From assembly GCA_027579435.1 (NCBI GenBank), contig JANBPK010001205.1, positions 44,079 to 108,078 of the forward strand: a DNA stretch of 64,000 nucleotides, in the 5' to 3' direction. Origin of the DNA: Candolleomyces eurysporus. Its lineage: Eukaryota; Basidiomycota; Agaricomycetes; Agaricales; Psathyrellaceae. Position numbers and translations under genes: made by a program. Each line of letters starts with the position of its first letter. The first letter of the stretch is position 1. The notes below the pieces were generated by a model. The model saw nothing but the letters and a program-made list of their open reading frames with translations, was not told where the DNA came from and ran no database searches. Positions 37,154 through 49,354 of this stretch are shown here, in pieces.

Positions 37154-37160
37154 TATATAA
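37154..37160 (+). promoter_or_regulatory. TATA box of GTPase B (shared promoter module)
   Basis: TATATAA within GAGGGTATATAAACGGT, 41 bp before the ATG; the same context occurs before GTPase C and the Hsp70-like gene. Confidence 0.65.
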
Positions 37161-37194
37161 ACGGTAACTCAGGCGCAGCAGCCCGCTAGTACCC

Positions 37195-38529
37195 ATGGAA
37201 CGAAGACCCTCTTCTCCTTACATCCATGTGCATATGCCTGCCATGCTACTGCTTCTGGCAGTTCTGGCACTGATTGGCATGCCTTCTCCGTGCCAGGTTT
37301 TCGACCGAGTACCCTCACAGCAGTTGTAAGTACGCCGTCTCGGAATTTATCCTTGTGCAGCAGTGCTGATGTTCTTCACGCATGTGTCCGTTATCGCAGG
37401 CATAGTAGGCTGCCCTATGAAGCACGCCTATGGATGACTTGGGCGCCTCAGTCGCTCAAGAGCTGGGCCCTAGGAGTTTGTGCTCCATCAATGCCGCTAG
37501 AAGAGCCGGAAGAGGTCGTGATAGCGTTAGTTCTTCCGGATTTGTATACCCGGATGAGGTGCTTATTAACTCGTAGTGTCATGGGCGCAACCGGAAGTGG
37601 CAAGACGACTGTAAGTTGTTGAGTTCATTCATCTTTAAATGAGAGAGTCGTTCATCTGGTTGGCACCTAGTTTATCAACGCCGCCAGCGGAGGCAAGCTA
37701 GAAACAAGTGCGGGCCCGGCCTCGTGTACGAATAAAGTCCAAGTCGCACCCACCTTCATGCTAGACGGGCGGCTTGTCACTCTTATTGATACGCCTGATT
37801 TCAACGACACGACGAGGGGCGATTCCGATATTTTGAAGATGATTGCACGTGTCCTTGCTAGCACGTAAGCTCCCTCGACTGCTTGAATCCAACGACATGA
37901 CGAAGCTAACTCTTCATGTTACTGATTGACTTTTAGCTACCAAAAGCGTAAGACGCTTGCCGGTGTCATACTGGTGCACCGGGATATAGATGATCGCTTT
38001 GGTGGCCTCTCCACCCGGTACTTCAAAATGTTCAGGGAGCAGTGCGGAGACAGCTCGTTGAAGAACGTAGTGATCCTCACGAACATGTGGAATGAGGTCG
38101 GTAAGCGAGCGGGGGAGAAAGAGGAAGAGCCTGCCACTCGGGACATCTTCTTCGAGCCCGTGCTGGACAAGGGGGCTCGGACGATGCGGCATAATGGGTC
38201 CCGGAAGTCTGCTCTAAAGGTTATCAGGTCTCTTTTGAACAGCGATACAGGGACAGTTCCGCAATTTGTGCGGGAGATTAGTATCGAGCAAAAGGGTATG
38301 TTCGTCTTGTTTGTAGCAGGTTCGCCATGCTGATACTCTTTATTTCTCTTTCTTAGCTGCCATGCAAGCCAAGGATGAAGAAACGCATCGCGAGATAGAA
38401 GAGCGATCAAATAAGTTGCAGGCTGACATGAACCGCGTTGAGGAAGAGTCCAAGAAGGCCACCTCTGGTTTCCGGAGAGAAAAANGCGAATTCGAGCGGC
38501 GTTTGAAGGAAGTAGAAAAAGAAGTCTAA
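37195..38529 (+). CDS. P-loop GTPase with hydrophobic leader exon, copy B (probably C-terminally truncated)
   Basis: The ATG at 37195 opens the leader MERRPSSPYIHVHMPAMLLL, a basic start plus hydrophobic core of a signal peptide or anchor. Exon 1 joins in phase to HSRLPYEARLWMTWAPQSL; the linker is open here, leading to G1 VMGATGSGKTT. Then VTLIDTPDFNDTTRGD, in which the usual DTPG glycine is Asp, VILVHRDIDDRFGGLS, and VVILTNMWNEVG. One tail exon starts AAMQAKDEETHREIEERS and closes after a short coiled coil (stop at 38527). Downstream to about 38690 the sequence still resembles the longer tail of copy C but with stops, so the tail is truncated. The N at 38485 must be counted as a base here. 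The altered G3 motif suggests weak or no GTP hydrolysis. Confidence 0.65.
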
Positions 38530-40932
38530 GCCAGACAGTAACAAGGGCATATTCAGCCTAAAATAGAGGTGCTAAAAAGAACGCTCTCCGAGGATGCAAC
38601 CCTTTCCTACGCAGAACGTGAACGGCCGCTTCGGGAGATAGTGGAGCTTTGTCGAAAGCAAACTCCCTTTGGTTTTACTAGAGACAGTAGATTGCTCATG
38701 CGATTAACACGTTTCTACGACTTGTTTTGTTTTCATTGTCTGAACTGTATAGGAGCATATGTGACATTTAATTGGATCGCGTTTTACATCTGAACCGCCT
38801 TCATTGGACGTGTCTTTCACCATCAGGCATCCGCACTTCTTTGAACTTTCGAGGAGTCAGAGGATACGCGGAGAACCCCACAGCATGGCAAACTCCCGCT
38901 CTCGCATCAGGAGCACATTAAGAACACATGTAAAACACGAATCTTTCATAGGTTGTCCGACAGGTAGTAGCTTACGAACTTAGCCTATTGTAGCACTGCT
39001 GCCGACCATTGGCCAGCAGCTTCACGATCTCACACTTTGGAAAACTCGCTACGCGGGTACTGACCTTTCCTCCCTGTAGATACATAGAGGCGACTCAAGT
39101 AACCTTTAGCTATTATCGTGGCTTATTCTAAGTGGCATGTCGTGACAGCCGCGTCGCGACCACACGTGAGCGTGACGGCCAGACCTCACTCAACCGTACA
39201 CGCGCCACCCGAACCTCGTCTCTACTTCTCCACCTCACTCGTGAGGATGCTGCCCGCCGATCATGTTTGAATCCCCACCGGGGGTTGCCGATTCGCCAGC
39301 CGAGTCATTGTAAACAAACTTCTCCCCTTTTGCCAGGTACTCGTCCAGGTGGTCGGCGCTTGTTGCTAGTTTGGATATCTGGGAGGGCTAGAGGTAGGGC
39401 AACAGATCAGTATCTCGCCCATGTACTGCCGGATTCGAAGCGCACTCGTTTTTGTTTCGTTTCAGAATACTTACATCGACCCTCGCGCTCATTTCCGTCA
39501 GATACCCCAACCGCAACGGAGCAATCAGCGCGGCGCAGGCAGGCAAAGCGCAGGGCACTGGGGTGTGGCCGACATCTGCACCTCTCTTGGCTTCGACCCC
39601 GGAGCCGGGGGGTAGATATCTGTTACCGCCAGGAAGCTTTGCACGGGCCTGGATGCCAACGGTCGAGGTGAGCCCTCGAAGGGTGCTCATGAGCAGCTAG
39701 TTTTCTTCGCCGCAGCTCTCGAAAAATCTAACTTCAATTAGGTGTAACTCCATACGAAGGCCAACAGATACCCTGCCGAATATTACTTCTTTTTGTGGCG
39801 CCTCCTTGACCATCGAGGCTCAGAATCACTCCCTGAGTACGAAACAGAGGGGCTGCGCATGCGCAGCTCTCGTGCTAGTGGTTTCACGCGTGCTCGGCTG
39901 GATCATGCGAAGCAGCTGGCTGGATCGCACCTTGAGGGCCAATGAAAACAAGGAGAGCACTGCAGTGTCTTGAAACGCTTCGGCGGAATTCGTATAGCCC
40001 GTCGCCTCCAGTAATAGCGTCGGTCGGTGCGCTCGCGCTGTTCTCAATGACAGAAGCCTTCGGCCAATTCCGACGAATCCAAGTTACCTTCACCCAGGAA
40101 AGTTAATTGGCGCTCGCGTTCGAAGTAAAATAAACCAGGACGAAGCTTGAAAGGTGCTGGTGATGTTGAACAAAAGAAATCACACAGATAATACCTGTAG
40201 GTAATGAGTCTTCTCAGGGTAAGTGATGAATGATAAATTCAGGAGGCAGCGTAGATGCCAAAAACGTGGATGCACTGCTAGGTGAGCACAGTTCGACAGA
40301 TTGGTACAGCCAGGCCTTCTACTGACTCGAACTGACCGGCTGGCGCTTGGCCACCAAAAAGAGACCCCAGAGTATGCATGGCGTGATTTACGATACTGGT
40401 CACTGGTGGCCGGCAGGCAGCTGGGTTCTCGATCATTTTTTGGGAATGGTAGAGAAACGCATGAACCCCCAAATATAAGGTCAATCTGCGTTGATGACCG
40501 AACACTAGTTTCATTGACACGAAGGTGTGATGCAGTCAACTCATTCAAGATCTCATCCTTCAAGTCCTTGTTCCGCTGGCCAGTTCAACTACACCACCTG
40601 TAAGTTGACAGGTTGAGCTGTGCTTTCTGACCGTCACGTCCTCCGACAGGACCCCAGAGAACGACATCTTCGTTTAGCGCTGGAAATACGAAAGAACCCT
40701 GAAGCGTGGCTTCCAGTTTGCAATCCAAATGAATGCCTCGTTACGAGCTGTAGGACTCTCACTTGGCCAATGCGTCAGATCTCAACGGAGAAGATAGGGT
40801 TACCAGTCTTGTGGCTCTCGACAAGGCCCTCATCGGCCATAGAAGGACGGAACTTGGAAGATTGGCGCTCAAGATTCAAGTCAACTCGGGTAACTGTGAC
40901 CCTACTTGGAAAAAAGTCCGCCACCGTCAGGG
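38530..40932. other. Spacer between GTPases B and C, no supported gene
   Basis: The first 160 bp is tail-exon relic of copy B. A 180-codon plus ORF (39132-39671) overlaps other ORFs and shows no domain. From 40281 on it is the duplicated upstream flank shared with copy B, including TGCCTCGTTAC at 40734-40744. Confidence 0.5.
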
Positions 40933-40940
40933 TTTATAAA
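40933..40940 (+). promoter_or_regulatory. TATA box of GTPase C (shared promoter module)
   Basis: TTTATAAA within CAGGGTTTATAAATGGT, about 50 bp before the ATG, followed by GAGCAGGTAGTTCAGGTATA, nearly as before the Hsp70-like gene. Confidence 0.65.
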
Positions 40941-40983
40941 TGGTTCGAGCAGGTAGTTCAGGTATAGCACCCCGCCAGGACCC

Positions 40984-42644
40984 ATGAGACGAAGACCGTC
41001 TTCTCCTTACACTCATATGCCTGCCATGCTACTGCTTGTCGTCTTGGGCTTGATCGGTATGGCTTCTCCGCGCCAGGATTTCAATCAAGCACGTTTACAA
41101 CAACAGGTGTAAGTACACCATCTCGTAGTGTCCTTGTGCCTCTGTGCTGACGTTCTCCTTGTATGTGGCCGTGATCACAGGCATAGTCAGCTGCCCTATG
41201 ACGTCCGCCAACAGATAGCATGGGGGTCTCAGTGGCTGAACAGCTGGGTCCCAGGATTTTTTGCTCCACCAGTACCGCAGGGAGAGCCGGAAGAGGTTAT
41301 AATAGCGTTGGTTTTTACGGATTTATATGTCTTGACGAGATGCTGATCACCTCGTAGTGTCATGGGCGCAACAGGAAGTGGCAAGACGACCGTAAGCCGT
41401 CGAGCTCATTTGTGTTCGAATGAGAGAATTGTTAAACTGACAGTCCTCTGGCGACTAGTTCATCAACGCCGCCAGTGGGGGCAAGCTGGAAACAAGTGCT
41501 GGCCTGGTCTCGTGCACAAATAAAGTCCAAGCTGCACCCCCATTCATGCTGGACGGGCGACTTGTCACTCTTATCGATACGCCTGGCTTCGACGACACGA
41601 CGAGGAGCGATACCGATGTTCTGAAGATGATTTCGCATTTCCTTGCTAGCACGTAAGTTCCCTCGTTTGCTTGAATCCGACGACGTGAAGAACTTCATGC
41701 TACCGATTGCCTTCTAGCTATCAGACGCATAAGACGCTTGCCGGTATCATATTCGTGCACCGAATTACAGACGACCGTTTTGGTGGCGTCTCTGGCCGGA
41801 ACTTCAAAATGTTCAGTAAGCTATGTGGAGACAGCTCATTGAAGAACGTAGTGCTCCTCACGAACAAGTGGAACGAAGTCGATAAGCGAGTTGGGTTGGC
41901 GAAGGAGCATGAACTTGCCACTCGGGATATCTTCTTCAAGCCCGCGCTGGACAAGGGGGCTCGGATGATGCGACATGACGGGTCCCGGAGGTCTGCTCTC
42001 AAAGTCATTAGGTCTCTCTTAGAGAGCGATAAAGCGATGGTTCCGCAGATTGCACGGGAGATTGTCGTTGAGAAAAAGGATATTCTTCAGACCGCCGCAG
42101 GAATAGCTCTAAACGAGGATCTGCTCGCTCAGAGAGTGAGATATGAAGAGCGTATGAAGGAACTCGGAGAGGACCATAAAGTTATACTAACTCCACATCT
42201 TCTTAGGCGGTTCGCCGTGCTGATACTGTTTATTTCCCTTCCTCAGTTGCCCTGAAAACCAAGGATGAAGAAATGCGTCGCGAGATAGAGGAACAAGCAA
42301 AGGAGCTACAGGCCGACATGAAACGCGTTGAGGAAGAGTCCAAGAAACTCGCCTCCGATTTTCAGAAGGAGAGAGCAAATTTCGAGCAGCGTTTGAAGGA
42401 AATAGAGGAGGAAGCCAGACGGGAACAGGAGCGTATTCAAGAAGAGACTCGACTTAAAATGGAGGAGCTACAAAGCAAACTGTTCGATGACGCGAACATT
42501 TCTCGTGCAGAACGTGAACGGCTACTTGAGGAGATAGAAGAGCTTCGTCGAAAGCAATCTTTTTTTGGTTTTCCCGGAGATGGTGTAGCGACGACAATTG
42601 GTCGTGTGATTGACATGCTTGTACCATTACATTTGATTCTTTGA
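40984..42644 (+). CDS. P-loop GTPase with hydrophobic leader exon and long coiled coil, copy C
   Basis: Leader MRRRPSSPYTHMPAMLLLVV, exon 1 40984-41108, exon 2 41181-41391, exon 3 41459-41652, exon 4 from 41718. Exon 2 gives HSQLPYDVRQQIAWGSQWL and EEVIIALV, then an in-frame TGA at 41344-41346 shortly before G1 VMGATGSGKTT. G3 is intact (LVTLIDTPGFDDTT); LAGIIFVHRITDDRFGGVS and VVLLTNKWNEVD follow. The tail has the longest coiled coil of the set (EEMRREIEEQAKELQADMKR, ERANFEQRLKEIEEEARREQ, AERERLLEEIEELRRKQ) and ends with a hydrophobic IGRVIDMLVPLHLIL. The TGA means either an unresolved intron, translation from the P-loop Met, or a pseudogene; the G domain itself is undamaged. Confidence 0.6.
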
Positions 42645-42899
42645 ACTGTATTGGAATATCGCCAACATTGAACTGGATCGTTCTCATTGCACGTTGCATC
42701 TGAATTACCTACACTAGACATACCTTTTCGCCATCAGGCATTCGCGGTTCCTCGAACCTCGAGGAGTCATAAGGTATACGGAGAACCCCAGCTTCACGCT
42801 CGAAGATATATCTGCTGCGTTTATTATACCACTGCAAGTCCATCAGAACGTTTTATGCGGATCTAACCCAAAGAAGAAGGCTCTAGATAAGGATACACG

Positions 42900-43377
42900 C
42901 ATGAAACATGGACTTAGGGCCATCTTAGAATGGCAGACTTGGGATGGAGGCCCAAGAGTTAGGAGTGACGACATCCTGAGCCTCTTCCGATTCCCTTCCG
43001 ATTGTTCCACTTCCCACAAAGCCTTCGGTAAAGGCCTGGTAAAGAACTTATGGGAGCCACTGGGATTGGGCGACATGGCAAGGATCTCCATGTTGTCCAG
43101 CCACTACACACACTCTCTCTCAAGTTCTCACCTGACTTTATCTTTCCAGCTTCAGCAGTGGACGCAAAACATGGAGAAACGCTTCCGAGGATTGATGCCG
43201 AGGCCCGGCTAGAAACACTCAGCAAGATATGGATCGCATCCTGGACGAGTCCAAAAGGCTCACCACCCCTTTCCATAAAGAGAGGGACGATCTCGATGCT
43301 AGAGAACTTCAGTTCGCCTTGGAGAGGAGTAAAGACACCATCCACTCCCAACAGGAGAGGGCCGATCTTGAATAGGT
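42900..43377 (+). pseudogene. Relic D of the P-loop GTPase family
   Basis: ATGGGAGCCACTGGGATTGG near 43048 is a decayed G1 (MGATGIGRHG). Then SAVDAKHGETLPRIDAEARL and, in another frame, DMDRILDESKRLTTPFHKER with further Glu/Arg-rich helix, matching the tail exon. The G3 and G4 part is deleted. Confidence 0.65.
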
Positions 43378-43439
43378 CTGGAGGACTTGGCCACTGAAGC
43401 CAGGAGGGAGGAAGAGCGCAAGCACTGGCAGGAGGAATT

Positions 43440-44936
43440 CGAATGTGCTCGGCGGATCAAAGAGCTGGAAGGTCGAATCGATGGCACAGACGAAGACGCA
43501 GGACGGGTGCGGGATACTGGTGGGTCTTGCAGGGAGTGTCGAGTCTGAATCTCGCGTATATTCATATCAGTAACAAAGCAAGAGGACCCGAACATTGTTC
43601 TAAAATGATGCTGCTCCTCTGTAGGCACCCGAAGAGATCATCGCGATGCAGTTATAAACTGAAGAACCCAGACGTCCGCCCAGTGATAGCCTACGAGTTG
43701 CTGTATCAGTTCCCACCCTCCAGCGGCAGGCTATTAGAGATAACGATTTTGTCGACTCAGGCACGGGTACGATAAGCGCAACCATCGTGATTCTCGACCG
43801 CGGTTTTGCGGAAATGTCCGGCTAGGCAGTGATCACTTCGATCACCTTCTTGTCAAGTACGTTGTGGCAGAGCTAAATAAGACATACGGTCTCGTTATCG
43901 GTGAGGAGGCAAGCATTCTGTCGCAGTTATCTTCAGCTTGCGAAAGGGCCAACGTGCATTGTCGTCGGCACAGACGGCATCGGTAGACCTGGAAAGACTG
44001 GGAGTGTCTGAATGCGTTCAGCTGTCGAACCTGGTCGTAAGCCAGGAACAATTCGAACACTCGACCTTCGTCAGCATTCGGAATCTCGACGAAGCTGTCC
44101 TATATGGCTCGATGATATACTCAACTATACAGTCTGAGACTGAGAAGTCAGTTGGGGCGCAGGAAGTACTCAGAGACATGCTTGTACTCGACGTTATCCA
44201 CCACCGGTCCTATTAGCATTGCGGTGATTCCTGACCTCGACTCTTCTTTTGAGGATGCCATGGGCTATCATCCTACGGATGGCGCCTCGCCTCATGAATA
44301 TATTTCGAAGACGGTCGTGAAACAGAACACGACATTTCCTTCAAGATATAATTCTTTTTCGGACCATTGCTCACATCCAAATCGACGAAGAGCCCATGGT
44401 GATCCATAACGATGCTTCCTTGGGGTTTTTCGAGCTCCATGGTATGCCGAAATCACCCTCTCTAGCAGAGTGTTTAAAAATAGTAGAATTTTGCGTCGAG
44501 ACAAGCGGACGGGGACAGCTGATAGCTACAGCTAGTCATAATAGCGAGCAAGGATACACAACCCGAACTGTGTCGCTCTGACAGAAAGCTGGCCCATCAC
44601 ACAAAACATACAATGGTTCGACGAGCAGAGTGCGTGTCTACGCTCGGCAGCTGTGCCGAGAATGCATGAAGAGTTGCTGATTTTTTNGTTTGCAGAGCAA
44701 AATCGTGTATATCATGCGTTAAATCTACGAAGAAACAATCTGGAAGAGTGATGTTACAACGCTCAAGGCTCAATAGAGGAGCTGAAGCGTGGTGTCGAAG
44801 AATGCCTCAGGTCGTTGAATAATACTAGTTTGACGTATGTATCAGACGACGAGTTGGGTTATCGACGAGAACTACTTCTTGCGTTAGCGAAGGGGCTACT
44901 CCCACCAGGCTATGCCATGATTCCCCAACCGGAATG
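43440..44936 (+). pseudogene. Decayed Hsp70-like gene
   Basis: Frame-shifted and stop-containing paralogue of the Hsp70-like gene at 50477. Recognisable pieces: GRVRDTGGSCRECRV near 43500 (flanking), GTRRDHRDAVI near 43625, VQLSNLVVSQEQFEH near 44017, IRNLDEAVLYGSMIYST near 44080, then the substrate-binding part SLGFFELHGMPKSPSLAECL near 44430 and CVETSGRGQLIATASHNSEQ. The separate last exon is also preserved (LRRNNLEE, stop, CYNAQGSIEELKRGVEECL, LPPGYAMIPQPE) to 44936. The leader and first ATPase exons are missing. An N at 44687 lies in the last intron. Confidence 0.8.
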
Positions 44937-46770
44937 AAGCACAGAAAGCCAGGAAAACATGTGTGTTTTCCTTCGAACTGCATGTGTTCTCCATGTGCTA
45001 TTAATTACTAGCCGTACAGTAGAGCGCAGCGTATGGACAGGCGAATGGTATGACAAATTAACTCATGGGCGATCACGCGCATGTTTGCGCTTGTGTACGC
45101 GTTCTGCCTCCAAGCGCGCGCTTGAGCTTGATTGTCCTTCTCCTTTCGTTCAACAGCATATACTCGCATATTCAGTGCGATCTTGTGTTTCTCTTCCCCC
45201 TCCCCCTGCCAGTGTGTGGGTAGGTCACGGACCCCCTGAGCTTCGCGGGTCTTCCCTTCTCCGAGTCCGTGTGATTACCTGCGTGCTCCGCTATTCGGCT
45301 TAGTAAATCTAATTTATTACCTTCCATCAGGGTGCAGAGTCCTCGACGCCGGTACCTCGAGCTCTCTCTCTCTGGCCTGTTGGAAGGCTGCCAGCGGGGT
45401 CGTAGGTTTTCCCGACCCACCGCTTGGGGCGGGCTCCCGAGCTAGCGCCGAAGACTGCCACAACCCTTGGAAACTACTAGTCGGACTGACAACTGCGTCA
45501 CTCCCCTAGTTTCTAAGGCTTCATCCCCCCCCNTCTTTCTATTATCTCTCTCGTGAAATATCTCTATTCCTATATCTACTAGATTTGACGAGCTCCCGAT
45601 GAAACTGATATGACTTGCCTCTTCGGGGGTTCCCCTTCCATTCCTCGCTACGTGACGCTAACTTCAAACTCAGGATGGATGGCATCTCGCTAACCGTCTC
45701 ACCATCCTCCTCAATACAGCGCCCTAGCTGCCATAAACGCTAAAGACAAAGAATGCGTCGTGAGATTGAGGGTGAGGCCAGGAAACTCTAGCAAGATATG
45801 AACCGACAATTTCCAGAAGGCTGATCTCGATATTGTCGTCGAGGTTTCGGCTATGGCCTTTATTTATAGAAAGCTCATAGAGGGAATAGTCAACTAGTCA
45901 CGAGTAGTACACCATGTATACACGTGTACTAGTCTTCTGAAACTTGGACCCATCCCTGGATCATGGCTATCAGCTGGCAATTGAGATGCATGCCTCGTTA
46001 CATGCTGCAGGACCATCTTCATTTTTTGTAATTTATCGTTCCACAATGGGGTTGGACGCCGAGGGGAGTAAGAAAAGTAGACAGGTCCGAAATCGTCTAA
46101 CTCGTTCCTCCTCAATTTGGTTGGGCGCCCGGAGAGCAAGAGAAGAGTTGAAAATCTTTTTCCCCCGGCATGGTTGGATGGCTGGAGGTGAGGACTCGGA
46201 AGCGAAAGCTGTCAAGATGGTCTCAACTCGAATGAAGGTGACAGAACCTAAAAACAATTGACTCCTGCGCGTTTTTAGCACAGGCATACGATGAGATGCT
46301 GTAAATTCCGAAACGAACGCCCCTCGGGCTTTCTAGCGCAACGACAACAGGAACGTAGGTGACACAAGGAGAACGCAATTTACCACGGTCACCGGTTCTA
46401 TCTCTACCTCCAAGTACCCAGTCCATGGCCGCGGAAATGTTGGTTTTCATCCTTTTTTCAAGCTCGAAAGGCTTCAAAGGTGATGAGGCATTCATTTTAA
46501 CCAGCCACTTGCACGACGATATATAGGCAGATGACTTATAGTCAGGTCTGGTGGTCTTCGAGTTCAGCGCTTCCATCAATTTGGGCGTCAAATGTTGTCC
46601 GAGAGGCCTCCTCGTGTTGAAGGTCCATAAAGAAGGCATCGCTCAACGCGCAGCTTTCCACGTCTCAAGCTCTTTCATATCCCTTCTCCTTTACCCANCC
46701 CCCNTTCCCCACTCCCCCCCAACACACACCTAGAATTGGTAAGGTAAAGTCGAACGAACCAGGCAGCACG
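44937..46770. other. Gene-poor stretch with a GTPase tail relic and a promoter-module relic
   Basis: At 45719-45850 is a relic of a GTPase tail exon (LAAINAKDKECVV, then KLADLDIVV-like pieces) next to an acceptor-like ACAG. At 45980-46015 TTGAGATGCATGCCTCGTTA, then CATGCTGCAGGAC, matches the shared promoter element upstream of the Hsp70-like gene. Ns at 45533, 46698 and 46704 sit in C-runs. No complete gene seen. Confidence 0.5.
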
Positions 46771-49354
46771 GTGGTTAACGCACTCCCCAACGCCAACCAC
46801 CAGGTGGTCCATGACATGAAGCTCCGAATGGCAGGCCGTGACTTCCATGCTGACCGGGACGGCCACACAAACGTGAACTTGGGTGATTCCCTAACGCCTC
46901 ACAATGGAGCGCCTCCAGCTAAGAGGATCCGGAGACTTTGGCTTCGGCTCCGTTCGTTCATCCGTAAAATTCCCTCTAAAATTCGTATCGTGCGTACCCA
47001 CGCTGGTTTCTTGACCATTGGACTGATCTCGGGGTATCACCAGACATCACTGAAGGATTCGAATCACGAATTGGTGGAGTCTTCGGGGGTAATGAGCCCT
47101 GAGGTATCCTGTGAGGCCAGTGACTCGGAGCCGCAGTCTGATATTCAGAACTCGTACGCCTCCATCTACCTTCGCTGTCATGAAACCACCGCTTACAAGA
47201 GTGTAGGGATCCCCCGCGGCTCTGGGCACTTATCATTGGAATCAATGACTACTCCAACATGACGAAGTTGAAGGGTGCCGTCCCCGATGCCGATGCGATG
47301 AACAACTATCTTCAAACAGATCTCAAGGTTCCGCCAGACCAAATTACCAACCTACGCAACGAGGAGGCTACTCGTAGCAACATCATCGCTGCATTCCAAG
47401 GCTTACGTGACAACCCCAGGATCAAGCATCAGGATCCAATCCTCATCTACTATGCTGGACACGGAGGCGAAGTCCCGTCGAATAACACTCAAACGCTGAT
47501 TCCGATCGATTATGCTGCTGAAAAGATACATCCCATTCCAGATCGTACCGTGGGCGCCTTAATAAACGGCATCTCGACAAAACATGGTAATAATATCGTA
47601 AGTGTAGCTTGAAGTCTAGACCTATAGCTGCTCATCCGCGTCAACATAGACCGTCATCCTCGATTGCTGTCATTCCGGCTCAGGCACTCGTGGTGATGAG
47701 GAGACAGACGAAACCACCGTGCGGGGATGCGAGCTGAGCCCCAACGATGTCCCTGAAGATCTAGACGAACATATCTGTAAAGAAAATCTGGAGCCCGAAG
47801 CTACCACCGAGGCTGGCACCCGTGGATTAGGCTTCGCGAAAGGCTTCGCCATGAAGGACATGAATTCGCATGTCCTCTTGGCTGCATGTGGCGCCGGCGA
47901 GCTCGCTCTCGAAGATAAGGGATCCGAAGAAGCCCACGGAAGGTTCACCGCCGCCCTGTTGGAACTGCTCAGAGCTGTCGCCCCGGATCAGATCACCTAT
48001 GCCGATGTTTTGTCCAAAATGCGCCGCATCAATGGGTGAGCCCTACTCATCTCCAACGACGATCTTACTGGCTGATTACGGCCCGCTTTTAGACAAAACC
48101 CACAGTGCGAAGGGTACTACAGGGATCGCATTCTTTTCGACTCCAAAGTCCGCCCACCTACGAGTCGTCGCAGCTACGAAGTCAAGCTTAAGAGTACTAA
48201 GTACACTTTAGAAGGCGGTCGCGCTCACGGTATAACGGATGGCGCGGAATTCACGCTCTACCGAAATAGGGAGGTCGCACTGGTTGAGGAGCCCTTGGGA
48301 GTGATGATTGCGAAGGGGAAGAACATCAAGCCCTTCATCACCATCCTTGAACCCGTTGGGAAAGCTCCGGGGGCATTCAAAAATTCTGCCATCGCCATTC
48401 AGACCAAGGCAGGAGCCTCAGAAGACCTCCTCATTTATGTTCCTCTAGAGAGCAAACACATGCCTCTCTTCAAAGCGATCGCAAGAGAGATGTCCGAAAC
48501 AGGCCCTGACCTCTGTAGGATCAAATTGGTCGACGAGGCCGAGAAGGACAAAGCAAAACTCGAGATTGTCGCCGATCGGGAGAACCACCTCACTTTCAAG
48601 GTCTTGGAGAAGCAAGCAACAGAGCACGGGTTCACTCGCATGCCGCATGTCATCGACACCAAAACTGACGACCTTCATCACATCCTACGCGCCGCCTCTC
48701 ACTATCACTTTCACCTCAACCTCAACCAACCGAACAACAAGATCAAGGATTCTATCAAGATTGAATTCTTCCCGTTGACGGAGGTCTACAACGACGGTGA
48801 GAGAGTTTATTACTCTCCCGGGGATAACATGCATCGAGGAGGGAGAATTGAATACGAAGTCGACAAAGACACGAAGTATGGAATGAAAATAACCAACAAC
48901 ACGCCGTGGGATCTTCACTTCTATGCCTTCTACTTTGAACATGCAGATTTCAGCATCAGTGAGTTCTCGAGTACAAAGGAATTTCAATAATACTGATTAT
49001 GTCGTACGCGCAGCTACCCTTACCGAGGTCGATGCTCAGACATTATACGATAAAGATTATTCCTTTAAGAAGGACTCAGCGGTAGAAATAGGATACGGCG
49101 ATTCGAGCATTCCACCTTTCGAGTGCGGCGTCCCTCAAGGATTGGACCTTACGATCGGGTTCCTCAAGGTTTACTTCACTTCCCAAGCGGTTGACCTTTC
49201 TCATGTCCCTCAGACAACCCCTTTCTCTGAGACGCGGATGGGTGGAATGATGGAATTGCGAGGGTTTACTCCTCCTCCTCCAAGCGCTCAGGTTGTCTGT
49301 GGAACCGTCCTTATCCCCGTCATTCAAAAACGGGAGCACAAACACCGAGATTGA
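46771..49354 (+). CDS. Caspase-domain (peptidase C14, metacaspase-like) protein with agaricomycete C-terminal extension
   Basis: C14 family cysteine protease-like protein; fungal relatives take part in stress response and cell death. The domain starts PRLWALIIGINDYSNMTKL, LKGAVPDADAMNNYLQ, DQITNLRNEEATRSNII; catalytic His in DPILIYYAGHGGE; catalytic Cys in VILDCCHSGSGTRG after an intron (47598-47649). Later exons are 47650-48035, 48093-48958 and 49014-49354, all in phase. The large C-terminal part (NPQCEGYYRDRILFDSK, RAHGITDGAEFTLY, YGMKITNNTPWDLHFYAFYF, FLKVYFTSQAVDLSH) matches the usual extension in agaricomycete C14 proteins and ends VIQKREHKHRD. The N-terminal part from 46771 is a basic segment (AKRIRRLWLRLRSFIRKIPS); how it joins the caspase exon near 47180 is not settled. 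Both catalytic residues are present. Confidence 0.82.

Noticed and set aside
39132..39671. 180-codon plus-strand ORF between GTPases B and C
   Set aside because: Arg-rich composition typical of a non-coding frame; overlapping ORFs in two other frames; no motif.
41281..41391. Canonical 47-nt intron in the GTPase linker
   Set aside because: GT-AG boundaries exist but splicing would put the P-loop out of frame in all three copies.
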